64,000 bases of DNA from Glossina fuscipes (GCF_014805625.2 NW_023998455.1:7031834-7095833), one strand, 5' to 3'. Counted from the first letter of the stretch, positions 22,601 through 33,000 are shown. Numbers and translations are program-made. Notes: generated by a model not told the origin, from the sequence alone.

Positions 22601-25578
22601 GTTTAGCTTGAGAAAAATAAAATATCATCAAAGGAAACACCTGACTTTCCCCACTCCATAAGGTGGCGGGAGCGAAGTTGATTTTTTGCATTTATGTAGA
22701 ATGTAAGTGGAAAGCTTAATCGTGTGTTTATTGTAATTTACAAGCAACGATGAATAGCCCGGGGAGTCGAGACCTTCTCAGTTTATGTTGCACATTAGGC
22801 GTGTCCAACACAACAAACACCTATAAATTTGTTATTGTAGGCATTATGCAGGCGGAGACGTAAACGCCTAAGTGTTGCAAAGGTTTTGACAAAATCAACG
22901 CCTAACCCCATGCTTTGGAGGCGGGTACAAAATGTTGAAATTTCACTGAGGAAGAAATAGTTTTTCGCCTCACCACTTAATGCATTAAAAAAATATTACT
23001 TGTAGCGCCAGTGGTGCCTAATTTAAGCAAATACATTTCATAACCCTAGTATACATGCATCTTTTCGAAGGTCTTACTCGAAGGTTAGTAATATATATGT
23101 CTTCTCCACCTTAGAATATTATATTTTGAGTATAAGGCTGAAAACTGGACAGTGGGTTTTTGAGAGTTGCATACATCATATTATATATGTCGTTATGTGC
23201 GAAAAGTTTCACTCTTTCCCTATTATTCCAAAGAGAACAATATGTAATTGTAAGGAATGATAATAAGTGAAAGGAAAGCAAAACACTACCATATAGATAA
23301 GGCGAGAGAGGTTTCGAAGCAAGCACTGAACGAAGCTATCAAAAATAACAACCACAATGAACGGAATGATTACATAATAATAAGTCGAAAAGATCCAAAT
23401 CAAAACATTCTTCGTTCATCTGATGACTACGGCAAGCTTTAATAGGCAACTTTGAAATCCTGCATGGAGCTACTTGATGATGACGATTTCGCCTGTTTTT
23501 TTGTAATATTAAGTTAGTTAAGTGAAAGTGAAATCATTTTTATTGACGACTTTCAAACTTTCAATCAACAGATTGAAGCTTTGTCCAAATAAGTCAAAAC
23601 TGCTGTTAAATGTAAAAAAAGCCAAAGCAGGCCAAAGGCTAAGTTGAATGACACGAAAACGATTTTTCACGATAAACGTCCCTTTTAAAATTTTCTTTTA
23701 CTTTACTTACGGTAGTCTTTTTTACTTTTCATTGCATCAATTTATGTTTAAAAATTTTATAAAACACTGCATGAGTTGTTTTTTACCGCTTCCAGATGAG
23801 TTTGCAATTTTCTTCTGAAAGCATGTTGAGAAGTTTGGATTTATTCCAAGTTCTTATTTAAGAACGCATACACTTAAAGAGGTAACGGACATACCGTACC
23901 TTTACTTTGCACGAGGGATGCGGGCATGATTTTTCCTTTTAATATTAATTGGTGAGTATGAAGAAAGTTCGGGGTCGGGCGATGTTGCGCGTGTTTAGTA
24001 AGTTTGCGAGTGACCTTAACTCCTCCAATTCAAATTTCTTAAGTATCGGAAATTTATTTCATAAGCATTCAAATACAATTCACCAAAAATAATTTTATAT
24101 TCTAAATCTTCTTCTAAAGAGAGCACTTTATGTACATATTTTATCTTATACCCACTTATTATTGCTTTTCAATCAGATGACAGGTTGCATCGAATTTGAA
24201 TACTCTCAGTTTTCTTCTCCTTAATACCCTACACTAGTGGTGAGCCTGGCCGAAGCTAGCTTGTCTATCCGTCTATCTCACTGTTTGCCTTATTTGCTTA
24301 TACTCAACCTAAAACCTCACTATTCCAGATATTCCGATATTTCGACATCAACACTAATGAAAATGGTTCGAATCGAGCTATTTTTTGAATGACTTCCCGT
24401 ATAACACCTATGTTTAAAAGTCGTTATACGCATTAAGGCAAGTGGGGTAGGGTATAAAATGGTGGGCCTTGCCCCACCAGCGTTTTCACTTGTTTTTTAA
24501 TTATGCTGCTGTTAAATATACCGTCTGATAAATCAATATAGAAATGAATATTTAATTAAAATTTATTTGATCCAAACGTGTGAAAAATTCGTATTTTCAA
24601 AATCTACTGTCAACATTGGGCACCAGGGGAAAGAGGAATTTTTTTTGCTTAAGAATAAAAAGTTGCATTTATTGGTGTTAAGCCTTGAAGTTTATGTCAT
24701 CAACTGATAATTTATGATTTGCTTAAAGACTAATGAATTAGTTCTGCGTGAGAGATAAGCTTTAAAAATTTATTAAATATTTTACTATAATTTGTGCATT
24801 TTCTAGTCACCAACTTTCCTTTCTTCTCAATTCTCAATTTCATTTATCTTAAGAAACTGCACTCAACCTGTAAACCATCCCGAATTATCCCGGTTATGGT
24901 AGAATAGTTTGTACATCTGTAAAGTAATCTTTCAAAACTTTTTTTTTTTTGTATGTTTTTAAATCTTTGACAATAAAAAGCAAGTCTCTCTTTTGTACAC
25001 AAAACATAATAATTTTAATCGTACGAACAACAAAACCAAAATTTTGCATTTACAGAGGAGCGGGTATGGAATCAAGGCATGATCTATTGAATAAAAAAAT
25101 CGAACGTGATTTGCAGCCACAGCAACATCATCACCATCACCAGCATCAACATCATCAACAACATCAACAATTTCTAATGACAACACCGACCTGACCCATT
25201 ACAACAACATCTGCATTAACCAATCAACTTCAACAACAGCCCCCTCATCGTCTTCAACATCAGCAGCATCAGCAGCATCAACAGCATCAGCAGCAGCAGC
25301 ATCATCAACAACAACAACAACAGCAACAACAGCATCACTATCAACAACATTTCGTAACGCAATCGACGGCACAACAAGCTCAGTCGACATCATCAACAAA
25401 TGCTATTGTAACGCAACAGCAACAACAACAACAACAACAACATTATAATAACAACGCGACCGCTGCTTCATTAGCTGCCACACATCATATACCCACAACC
25501 TTAATAGCGGGCGCTCCTCCCGGCTCAGCAGCCGGCATTTATTCGTATGTATTGCCGGCCGCCCATATAGCAGCATAG
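9122..25578 (+). CDS. cpo: couch potato (cpo) orthologue, 3' part of the gene: RNA-binding protein with RRM domains
   Basis: Couch potato is an insect nuclear RNA-binding protein of the RBPMS/MEC-8 group, expressed in the nervous system and linked to behaviour and diapause in Drosophila (known for the family). Exons joined by eye: 9122-9199, 9293-9346, 9403-9465, 13109 or 13112-13253, 14386-14585, 14703-15043, 18715-19747, and a terminal exon from 25056. The first four encode RRM1 with RNP2 LFVSGL and RNP1 VGFVTF, followed by a Lys/Pro-rich stretch. The fifth gives the end VPVRSYL then UGA (14544-14546), which I recall as the C-terminus of the Drosophila protein. The later exons encode a second RRM (LFVANL ... 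VAFIEF) and a Gln/His-rich tail. N-terminal exons lie upstream of the window. Identity rests on remembered RRM similarity, so exon borders are firm but the isoform structure is inferred. Confidence 0.88.
9293..9346 (+). CDS. cpo: cpo exon: RRM1 beta2 region
   Basis: 18 codons in phase 0, acceptor CATTTTAG and donor GTAAGT. It encodes [18 protein letters not shown], the beta2 strand and following loop of the RRM. The intron before it is only 93 bases. Confidence 0.93.
9403..9465 (+). CDS. cpo: cpo exon: RRM1 RNP1 and helix 2
   Basis: 21 codons in phase 0, acceptor TTTCTTACAG and donor GTAATA (a weaker site). It encodes [20 protein letters not shown] plus Q. RNP1 is the VGFVTF strand, with aromatic Phe residues at the RNA-stacking positions. 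The three small RRM1 exons are clustered and then followed by a 3.6-kb intron. Confidence 0.93.
9999..10190. repeat. Compound (CT)n tract with a duplicated higher-order unit
   Basis: About 190 bases of almost pure pyrimidine. After a simple CT run, a patterned block (CTTTCTCCCTTTCTCTCTCT followed by a CTATCTCTGTCT-type end) occurs around 10055-10100 and again around 10150-10190, so the tract contains an internal duplication. Confidence 0.9.
12377..12662 (-). repeat. Complete small interspersed repeat with inverted ends
   Basis: The left end ATACCCTACACCAC (12377-12390) and the right end GGTGTGAGGTAT (ending 12662) are imperfect inverted repeats. Inside are reverse GTCY motifs (GGACAGATGGACAGAC near 12536-12551) and ATCTCACGGCCTTCTGGGTG at about 12598-12617, a block shared with the copies near 26845, 39880 and 40070. 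It has no coding capacity, so it is probably non-autonomous. Confidence 0.65.
13106..13111 (+). promoter_or_regulatory. cpo: Tandem NAGNAG splice acceptor (CAGCAG)
   Basis: The acceptor reads ATTTACAGCAG before GGTGTACGC. Use of the first AG starts the exon at 13109 and inserts one Gln (DLQQGVRF); use of the second starts it at 13112 (DLQGVRF). Both keep frame. Confidence 0.8.
13109..13253 (+). CDS. cpo: cpo exon: end of RRM1 and basic linker
   Basis: It starts at 13109 or 13112 depending on the NAGNAG choice and ends at donor GTAAGT in phase 1. It encodes [20 protein letters not shown], the end of the RRM with beta4 RLEFAKS, followed by the basic segment [12 protein letters not shown] and an Ala/Thr/His linker to HPLTG. 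Confidence 0.93.
13254..14385 (+). other. cpo: cpo intron (about 1.1 kb), very AT-rich
   Basis: The intron is dominated by A/T homopolymers, CAA repeats (13683-13708), a CT run at about 13915-13935 and a TA tract at about 13961-14015. No exon is visible within it. Confidence 0.85.
14386..14585 (+). CDS. cpo: cpo exon with the canonical UGA stop and an open extension to a donor
   Basis: It enters in phase 1 behind ATTCTGTAG and encodes [20 protein letters not shown], a short Ala-rich stretch, then [16 protein letters not shown] and UGA at 14544-14546. I recall this C-terminus from the Drosophila couch potato protein. The same frame continues without another stop as [13 protein letters not shown] to the donor CAG/GTATGT at 14586, in phase 0, which matches the next exon. 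A second in-frame donor (CCG/GTACGC at 14529) could bypass the stop. Confidence 0.9.
14544..14546 (+). other. cpo: cpo stop codon UGA in a readthrough-type context (UGA-CUA)
   Basis: The sequence is CTC TGA CTA. UGA followed by CUA is the best-known leaky stop context in animals. The downstream frame stays open to the exon end and continues in phase into the next exon, which carries a recognisable RRM half. Confidence 0.6.
14703..15043 (+). CDS. cpo: cpo exon: Ala/Pro/Thr linker and first half of RRM2
   Basis: Acceptor CTGTTTAG, donor GTAAGT, 341 bases, entering in phase 0 and leaving in phase 2. It begins [13 protein letters not shown], runs through a poly-Ala stretch (nine Ala) and a Gly/Pro/Ser/Thr linker, and ends with [20 protein letters not shown] then VFS. 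LFVANL is a textbook RNP2, so this is the beta1-helix 1 half of a second RRM. It is joined in frame only if the UGA at 14544 is read through or spliced out. An internal ATG (14709) could instead serve an alternative start. Confidence 0.85.
15044..18714 (+). other. cpo: cpo intron (about 3.7 kb)
   Basis: It separates the two halves of RRM2. No exon is recognised. At about 16436-16460 there is an ACACTACACCACATGTGATA motif like the ends of the interspersed repeats, and at 18416-18460 a CT microsatellite. The rest is unassigned. Confidence 0.8.
18715..19747 (+). CDS. cpo: cpo exon: second half of RRM2 and low-complexity Asn/His/Ala region
   Basis: Acceptor TATGCACAG, entry in phase 2 (AG/T gives Ser), donor GAC/GTATGT at 19748 in phase 0. 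It encodes [13 protein letters not shown], then a Thr/Asn-rich insert, then [20 protein letters not shown] and [12 protein letters not shown]1 (VAFIEF), helix 2 and beta4. After the domain come Asn/Ser repeats, a His/Gln run (about 19373-19440), eleven to twelve Ala (about 19465-19495) and thirteen Asn (19617-19657). The open frame continues past the donor only into an F-rich translation of a pyrimidine tract, which supports the donor as the real end. Confidence 0.85.
18753..18917 (+). other. cpo: Possible in-frame removable cassette (exitron-like) inside RRM2
   Basis: The segment starts GTACGC right after ACGAAAG and ends GCAG. It is 165 bases (55 codons), contains no stop and encodes almost only Thr, Asn, Ser and Ile. 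It sits between the beta2 part (LRMHTK) and RNP1 of RRM2, where an RRM normally has a short loop. Removal keeps frame and would restore a more normal spacing. The acceptor side has a poor pyrimidine tract, so splicing here is only a possibility. Confidence 0.4.
19617..19657. repeat. cpo: (AAT)n coding microsatellite
   Basis: A trinucleotide run encoding about 13 consecutive Asn within cpo. It is a likely site of length variation. Confidence 0.85.
21470..21640 (+). repeat. GTCY-tract repeat fragment
   Basis: ATGTCTGTCCTTCCGTCTGTC at about 21532-21552 is preceded by sequence with AATATGCAGAAGGAAGTTTC (compare the tail of the DINE-1-like copies in reverse) and followed by the TCAGCGTCAAATTCACC region. 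Borders are uncertain. Confidence 0.4.
22840..22930 (-). repeat. DINE-1-like tail fragment
   Basis: AGTGTTGCAAAGGTTTTGAC followed by AAAATCAACGCCTAACCCC resembles the tails of the copies at 5575-5620 and 6195-6240 (GTTGCAAA..TTTTGA..AAAAT..CC). It is a fragment only. Confidence 0.35.
24224..24455 (+). repeat. Complete small interspersed repeat with inverted ends
   Basis: The left end is ATACCCTACACTAGTGG; the right end GTGGGGTAGGGTAT (ending 24455) is its imperfect inverted repeat. A GTCY-like tract (TTGTCTATCCGTCTATC, about 24260-24277) lies near the left end. It is non-coding. Confidence 0.6.
25056..25578 (+). CDS. cpo: cpo candidate terminal exon: Gln/His-rich tail, frame depends on splicing
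   Basis: A good acceptor (GCATTTACAG) precedes AGGAGCGGG. The only long frame starts at base 25057 and reads [20 protein letters not shown], His/Gln repeats, then after a single UGA at 25192-25194 continues for another 127 codons through Gln/His repeats to [30 protein letters not shown] and UAG at 25576-25578. That frame needs a donor in phase 2, as supplied by the exon ending at 15043. The phase-0 donor at 19747 instead gives RSGYGIKA and a stop at 25080-25082. So the exon is probable, but its main frame is unresolved. The repeats are CAG/CAA/CAT trinucleotides. Confidence 0.55.
25192..25194 (+). other. cpo: In-frame UGA inside the Gln/His-rich exon
   Basis: ACC TGA CCC lies in the otherwise open frame running from 25057 to 25575. 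It could be the true end of one isoform, a second readthrough site, a sequencing error, or evidence that the downstream part is entered by a different splice (for example at CAACAACAG/CCC near 25242). Confidence 0.5.
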
Positions 25579-26818
25579 TACGTAACACAACACTATCTCT
25601 TTGAAAGTATCTAAAAGATTAAAACAAAAACAAAAAATGGGGAAAACATTTTAATTTTTTTCTTTTATTTCAAAAAAAAAAAAAAATACATTTTAGGAGA
25701 GAAACTGAGGCGCGCAAATTTCAAAACACCAAACTCATAGCAAATGAGCAGCAGACATGTCAGAGTTAGATGTGTAACTGTGTGTGTGTATGTTAGCTTT
25801 TAGGTTTAGAAACAATGTTTTACAACATTGTATGTGTAGTATATTTTAAAAAGACATTTTTTAGAAGAAATTTTGATGGCTTATATGACGAAAAAAAAAA
25901 TAAAAAAAAATAAGTAAATAATATATAAGAAACAACTTTCATAAAAAAATTTAAAAAAATATAAAAAGAAGCCGCAAACAAATTTAATTCACAATTAGAA
26001 GAAGATACATTACAAATACCTAATAGCAAAAAAACAAAAAAAAAAAAACAAATAAAACAAAAATTAATAAATAAATAAATACATTAGTATAACTACATCC
26101 CAAGTTAAATTAATAATAAAAAAAAAAAAAAAAAATTCACCCATAGAAACATTCAATAAGTTTTAAGATAAAAAAAAAAAACCAAAAAAGACAGCAATTT
26201 ATAAACAAAAAAAAAAAGAAGAAGATTATGTTAAGGAAAATCTTTTTGATTTTCTTCATTTTCAGTTTCTTATTACGTAAGCTAAGCCTTGTTCAGAATC
26301 CAGTTCCCTAATAGCAATGAAAACATATGTAAAAAACGTGCAGCCACGCAAATGCCAAACTGTCGTCGCCAAACTACAACAAGCTATGACAGCTATACAC
26401 CCATCCCTCCATACTTTAAAAGATTTGATTTCTGACGACTTTTTCATACGTCACGATGTGTTGCTTCTAGGGCGAAAACGATGCATCATGCATATATATG
26501 CACTTGTGTCGGTCCTTAGCATTTTCGTACGTATACTGACAATGTTCAGCAAGGTTTAATAGGATTCTAAAGTGATGTGAGAACACTTGTATTCTATTAA
26601 GCATTTATTCATCATTCGTTGAACATTGTTTTTGATATGAAATTACATTCTTTTCCATATTGAATTTATTACAACCTACATTGACGTGAAGATATAGTTA
26701 CGTAGGTTTGTGTGGTTGAGAGACACTCTCCCTTTACGACACCAAAAGATTCAGAATCACTTTTTAAATCGATCTAAACTTGTCTGTCTATTTGTCTGTC
26801 TTCTAGTTTATGTTTAAC

Positions 26819-26999
26819 TTACACCACATGTGGTACAAGGGTATGGGCAGCACCCAGAAGGACTTGAAAGAAGCCCTGCCTTTAATATACCGCTTTTATA
26901 TATATATATATATATATAGAATTTTTTAAGCTAAACTTCGATCACCTCAGTTGACATACTTATACTTTTCGAGGTGTTAAGCGAATTGGTGTAAGGTAT
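26819..26999 (+). repeat. Small interspersed repeat with inverted ends
   Basis: The left end TTACACCACATGTGGTACAA and the right end GGTGTAAGGTATT are imperfect inverted repeats. The GCACCCAGAAGGACTTGA block (26851-26868) is shared with other copies in reverse. A TA tract lies at about 26897-26919. GTCTGTCTATTTGTCTGTC sits just upstream, at about 26782-26800. Confidence 0.6.
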
Positions 27000-27385
27000 T
27001 TAATGGTCGACCGTGGCCGCGGCTAGGGGGTTTCTATTTGTTTTTGCAGCACAATTTCACTAATGAAAGAACAGAGTTTTTAAAGGAAAAATTGCTTGAT
27101 ATCTGAATTTTATGAAAACGGCGAGCGGCGGTTACAACTTTAGTTCCCTTCTATTTATTCGCGATTACACGAGGACTAGAAAACATTCAATCATAATTCT
27201 CTGGCAAAAGGTAACAAGAAAAGAGGCGAGAAAACCGTGCAACTCATCTTAAAGGCTTTGCGTTTCCTTTACATCGTTTTCATTTATCCGATTTGTTCAG
27301 ATTTTAATTTTGTGAATCTGTGAATATGTTCATAGTATTTTAAAACGGAATTGACAACTACATAGACTCTACTTACAATAAACAA

Positions 27386-27460
27386 ACACACACACACACA
27401 CACACACCATACACACACACCATACACATACATACATACACATATATACATACATACATA
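27386..27460. repeat. (CA)n/(CATA)n microsatellite
   Basis: A pure CA run followed by CATA tetranucleotide repeats. Confidence 0.9.
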
Positions 27461-30156
27461 ATAAATAGAAAACCAAAAAGTAGCAAACTTAGTAAAATTT
27501 ATTAGAAATTATATTAAAACAAAAACAAAAGAAAAGAAAAGAAAAGAAAAAACAAAACCTTTGCAAACATCATTGACACACAACATAAACATAATAATAA
27601 TAATAAAATGAATTAAGCTTAAAAAATATGAAAAAAATTAAGGGGAGGAGGAAGAATTCTATTATAAAAATATGTATTAAATAAAATATATTCTGTAAGT
27701 ATAGCTTAACCGTATGTGCCCTTTACATAGCTCTTGTATTTGGTTAAACACAACAAGAAACAAAAAAAAGAAAATAAAAGAAAAAAAAAAAAAAAAAAAA
27801 AAAAAGAAGTTATACAAAAGAAAACCGAGAACAAATGAAATCTTTTTGAAACAACGACATTTTAAAAGCAATTTGCTAAAGAAAAACAAAAAAACGAAGA
27901 AGAAAAACATGCGCGCGAACCAACAAACGTCAGCAGCAGCAACAGTTGAAAAAAATATGTGAATTCTTTACATAAAGATTAAAAATATTAAATGGTTTCC
28001 AAAATTAGAAGAAAAGAAAAAAAAAAAAAAAAAAAAATTCAACAAAAAAAATGAAAATGAAAATTTAAAAACGATGATCATATATGGCTACATACAAAGA
28101 CATAAAAAGACTCCGAAACAGGACGTTTAGTCAATAAAGAAAACGAAATTAAGAAATAAAAATAAAATTAAAAACAAAATAATAATAATAATAATAATAA
28201 TGTAAAATGAATAAGGAAATTTTAAGAAATTTTTAGATGATGATGTTTTAGAAAACTATTTTTAACAACTATCCAAGCTTTCTATGAGATAAACCACAAT
28301 ATAATGAAAAAGAATAAGAAAAAGGGGAAAAACCGGTTACTAAATATGAATGAAATCTTAAAGAGCGAAACACGTCAACTTGCTATATTACTTTCCGCCC
28401 AACAGCAATAACAACTTTTTACTATAAACTTTACAAAAACTGAAACTGAAAATTAAGCAAACAAACCAACAAACAAAACAGAATTAATTTGAACTTGTGA
28501 CAGAGCCTCAAGGAGTTTTCTTATTCAAGAACAATCAACTTTAGACAACAAATACACAAACGAAATCTCTCATATAGATCAACAGAAAAAAAACAGCAAC
28601 AACAAAAACAACAACAACAAGAATAGTAATAATAATAATAAAAATAACAAGTAAATCTTAAAAAAAAAATTAATAAAAGCAAACAAGAAAAAAAAAAAAA
28701 AAAACGGGAAAACAACCTTCTACTAACAAAACATATCAACAGCCTACTTAGGAACGTATTTTCTAATGATGTAAGTGAAAAAAATATTAGAAAGTTAAGA
28801 AAATATTATTTAAAGACAAAAATAAACAATATTAATAACATTTTAATTAAGAGTTTTTCTTAATACTTTTTTTTCCAAAATTCATTGAAAAATTTTTATA
28901 AAAGAAATTTACTAAAAAGCTTGTATAAAATCCGTTCGCAAGGAAAAAGCTTCTTAAAGATACCAAAGGACATTTTAGTTTCTCTTAGCTGTTGTTCTCT
29001 TCTCTCATTCATTTCTCTCTCCTTCTTTCGCTATTATTTTTTATATTCTATTTGAATACACATATTTAAAAACGTTTTGTAAGCACTTTCTTCTTCTTAT
29101 TTTGGTTCGTTTCTTTTCCTATTTTGGATAATAAAATTTTTGCTTTTCTTTATTATTTCGTTTGATTCGCTTTTCTTATTAAATTTCTCGTTTCTTTTTT
29201 TTTCCTTTTCTTTTGGGTTCAATAATAATGTTTTTGGTTAAATATGCTTAAAATCGTATTATAAGATTTTGTTTTTTTTTTTATTTTTAATCTTACTAAT
29301 AAAGGTTTTCCTTTAATGGATTTAATGATTTTCTGCTTTTAACAATAAATTTCTGCTTAAATATGTTTGAGAATGTATTGTAGGGATTTTTTTTTTTTTC
29401 TTTAATTCATTTCTTATTTGAATTCAAAAAAACAATATATATATATAATATTAAAATCAAACAATTTTAAGAGTTTATTTATTACCAAAGTTGTCCTTAC
29501 TAAATATCAATTATTAATTGTTTAAAGTTTATGATGAGAAAAATAATAAAAAAAATAAAAATTACCAAACAAAAGTAGTTTTAAATTCTAGACAAACCAA
29601 AGTTATGACCTAACTTCTAAAAAAAAAAAAAAAACAAAACTGAAGTGAAATTAAAAATTTTAAATGTAAAACCAACCAAATTTTAGTTGCATAATAGCGT
29701 TTAGTGAATAAAAACATTAAAATTATATTGAAAATTATCTACTTTTTTTTTAATCTTTTTAATACATACATATATAGATATTTTTACCTACCTACAATTA
29801 TAAGTTTATATATGAATATATGCCGTCCAATATTATTAATTTTATTTAATGATTGTTTTAACAATATTTAAAACCTAAAAAACAAAAAAAAAACTATTGC
29901 TTTTTATTTTTTTCAATTACAAATGAATTACAAAATACATAAATAAATAGGTAAATAAACGAAAGGAAAATATTTATTCCATAAAATTGAAAGATCGATC
30001 CCTTAAAAGCCGATCCCCTAAAAAGCCGGCGTCTTTAACAAATGCATATCACGAAATTGCGCCTTTTATTATATTAAAAAAAAAAAAAAAGAAGAAAATT
30101 AAAAAATAAATAACACACGCATACGTATACATACATGTGGAATATTTACATTAGAA

Positions 30157-30257
30157 TATATATATAGATATATATATATACATGTATATATATTTATATG
30201 TATATATATATATAATATATAAATAATAATAATATATATATTTATTAATGTATATAA

Positions 30258-30304
<47 letters not shown>

Positions 30305-30307
30305 TAT
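30157..30307. repeat. (TA)n-rich tract
   Basis: About 150 bases almost entirely of TA/TATG/TACA units. Confidence 0.85.
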
Positions 30308-30780
30308 TAATTAATTAAAAAACTTAACAAGAGGTTTTTTTATTTTCCTTGATTATATATCATTATATACTTTTAGTCTTTAAGTCTAATTAAAATTAAA
30401 TATTTTTTAAAAAATTGTACTATTTAACTTAAGGTTGAACATAAACTTTAAAGAAAGAAAAAAAATAAAAATATTTTCATTGAAAAAGATTTTAAAAATA
30501 AATTCTCATTTAATGATAAAAATCATGCAATTACATGCACATGTAACATATGTAGTGTAATTATGTATGTACATGTTTATAAGAGTACATATTTATTAGC
30601 AAGAAAAGCAACAAAAGCAATCTGTTAATAACTTATTTATAAAACAACTAATATCGTATTAATCCTAATAAAAAAAGAAAATAAAAAATGTAAACAAAAC
30701 TAAAGAAAAAAAAAAAGCAATAAGTTTGTTATGTAATTATAATAAAAAACCAAAGCAAAACTTTTGTTTCCCCTTCTCTC

Positions 30781-33000
30781 TATGTTGTCGTCGTTTTCTT
30801 GTGTCACGTTCTACGCGCCTCTATGGGATCAAAATCGACTTTACTTCTAGCATCCAATTTATTGGACAGTTTTGGCTGCTCGAGCTCATATCTTAAGCAG
30901 ATTTAATCTGCGTAATACATTCTACCAGGCAAACATTGCATTAAGGCAGAGGGAGAGAGTGAGCGTGGGAGAGAATAGCGTAAGAAGATCTCAATTTCGG
31001 TTAAGACAACTTTAAAATCATTACAAAGAAAAAACTTTCTCGACGGCTATAAACTCTTCGCAGCTATCGGATTTACTCGATATCGAGAACCACGGGAACA
31101 GGCACTTGTTTCTTCTTTAAAGCTGAAAAAGCTTTGAAGCTTAAAAGACTTGAGTCTTTTCAATTGGATCGATTGATGGATCGATAACTTCCAAACAGCC
31201 TGCGCTTATTTGCGTCCTATATAAAGTGAATTTCACTAAAATGTGTCCCGATCGTTCGATCGCTTCTAAGCTGGCGTAAGAAGCAAGCTTTGCTTTTTCC
31301 TATCTTGCAAAGGAAACGATACGTCTCCCGGTACTTCTTCTCTTTTAAGGCTGAAAGAAAATCAACTTGAAAAGGAGGTGAATCTTTTCAATCGCACCGA
31401 TCGATCGATCGATTGCAAGCCTTGTTTTTTCCTACCTTTCAAAGCATATTTTATTAAGAAAGTCTCCCGATCGATTTCTTTTTTCTTCTGGAACTTTTGA
31501 GAAGTAACTAACTAATTATCGGAAATTTTGACTGGACAAGCTTTCTATTTACCGAAATATCTTATGTGAAAGTCATTAGCGTATTATTTCGGGCAGAAAA
31601 AAAAGAAAAGTTTCGCAAAAGTTGTTCCATGTTCTATCAACTGATTCCTTGGGCTATTTTCTGTCGACTTCTCACTTACGATTTTATGCGTACAAAAAAT
31701 ATTTCGACACTTGCTTCCATTCCCGTATTTGTTAAAATCTCCCAATTGAACCTGAATGCCTCATAAACGATCACCAAATGGGACTGACTGGCTCCCTTAA
31801 GTGAACTAAATAATTAATAATCGATTTGCGGGACACTGGTTAACACTTTTATAAATTAAAAGAAGAAAGTAATATTTTTAAATCAAAGAGTAGTAAAATA
31901 AAAATGTTGCTTAAAAAACAAAATATTATTTATTATTAACTAACTGTATTTTGAAATATTCGCTAACCGAGAAGAAGTAAAAAATTGCTTAAAATATTCA
32001 AATGTAACTCATTTGAGTTTTTAACTCTTCGAGCAGACACAGTTAGGACCGGAAGGTTTATTTCCAAATTCCAATTTCGCTTTACATTAGCATCTCCATG
32101 TCGGAACGAACGCGTAAGTCAATTCGGGTTTACTTCCTTTCCCACTAATCCGGTGATCTACCTTCTTTACCTTCAATTTTCGTTTCCTTTCTTTCCTGTC
32201 TTGAATTATTTACCAACACCTTGTATTTTTGCACCTATAGTAGGCACTGTAATCGATTAGAACAGGCCTTAATGGCTTCGAGGTTACGTAAGCCTCAATA
32301 AAATAAATAAATAAACTATCTCTTCATCGTCTTTGACAATGCTTAAGTTAAAGTAAATTTTGTACATTTTTATAATTCCAGCCCTTTCAATACCAGATTT
32401 ATCGAAGCCTAATAGTCATCTGATAGCTATAGGTTTTTGTGAAATACTCGAGGTTGACAGCGCTTTTTATTCTGTTTTCTTAATGCAAAAAACGCAAAAA
32501 TCTTTGTTTACTGTTTTTGCAGTATCTTCCTTTAGCTACCATTTTCCGTATTCCCTTGATCAGTTACATAATGTGAATTTTAAGTCGTAAACTCAGTCGA
32601 TTAATAAATGATATCCTGTGAAGCCAACCTTTCGGGCAATGTATCGAGTAATGTCGTTAACGATATTCGTTTTTTCAATTTTTAAAGAAAGGATCGACTT
32701 TTACCAGACCTACTAGACATTAGCAGTTCAAATGGTTCATCTTACCGATCGCAAGAGCCAAAGGTAATTCAATGTCGTTTATCGACTGTTTTATGAGTTC
32801 TTTTTTAACCAAAGATGAGAGTTGCCAAAGAAAGCAAACCATATTACAACTGAACTCAAGGTGCCGTTCTAAATACGGCATAGAATACGGCATTAAACGA
32901 CTTTAACATGAAGATCCAAATGACTTTTGTCTTTTTCTACTTTTTTCTCATATCATTTCATTCGAGTTTTTTCATTTATTAATTTTTTTTTTATTTTTAA
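30781..33000. other. Unassigned block of different composition
   Basis: The A-rich texture stops at about 30780 and resumes at about 33000. Between them the DNA is more balanced in composition. Open frames are short and unrecognised. It includes the degenerate tandem repeats at 31090-31480. It may be one or more old insertions; no terminal repeats were identified. Confidence 0.4.
31090..31480. repeat. Degenerate long tandem repeat with GATC runs
   Basis: CTTCTTCTCTTTTAAGGCTG (about 31336-31355) echoes TTTCTTCTTTAAAGCTGAAA at about 31108-31127, and both are followed by TCTTTTCAAT and a GATCGAT run (31165-31185; 31398-31414). The spacing is roughly 230 bases. A third partial echo (TCTCCCGATCGATTTCTTTT) is near 31462. 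Confidence 0.45.

Larger units (their letters stand above)
19748..25055 (+). other. cpo: cpo intron (about 5.3 kb)
   Basis: It runs from donor GTATGT to acceptor TGCATTTACAG. It contains repeat fragments (21470-21640, 22840-22930, 24224-24455) and no recognised exon. A small unrecognised exon here could change the frame of the last exon. Confidence 0.7.
25579..30780 (+). other. A-rich, CAA/AAT-rich block downstream of cpo, possible long 3' UTR
   Basis: No gene is recognised. Most of 25600-26240 and 27330-30780 is A-rich on the + strand with A homopolymers, CAA and AAT repeats and many AATAAA hexamers, the texture of long neuronal 3' UTRs in flies. 26240-27030 is of different texture and contains a small interspersed repeat. 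A CA/CATA microsatellite lies at 27386-27460 and a TA-rich tract at 30157-30307. The UTR interpretation is inferred from position and strand bias only. Confidence 0.35.
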
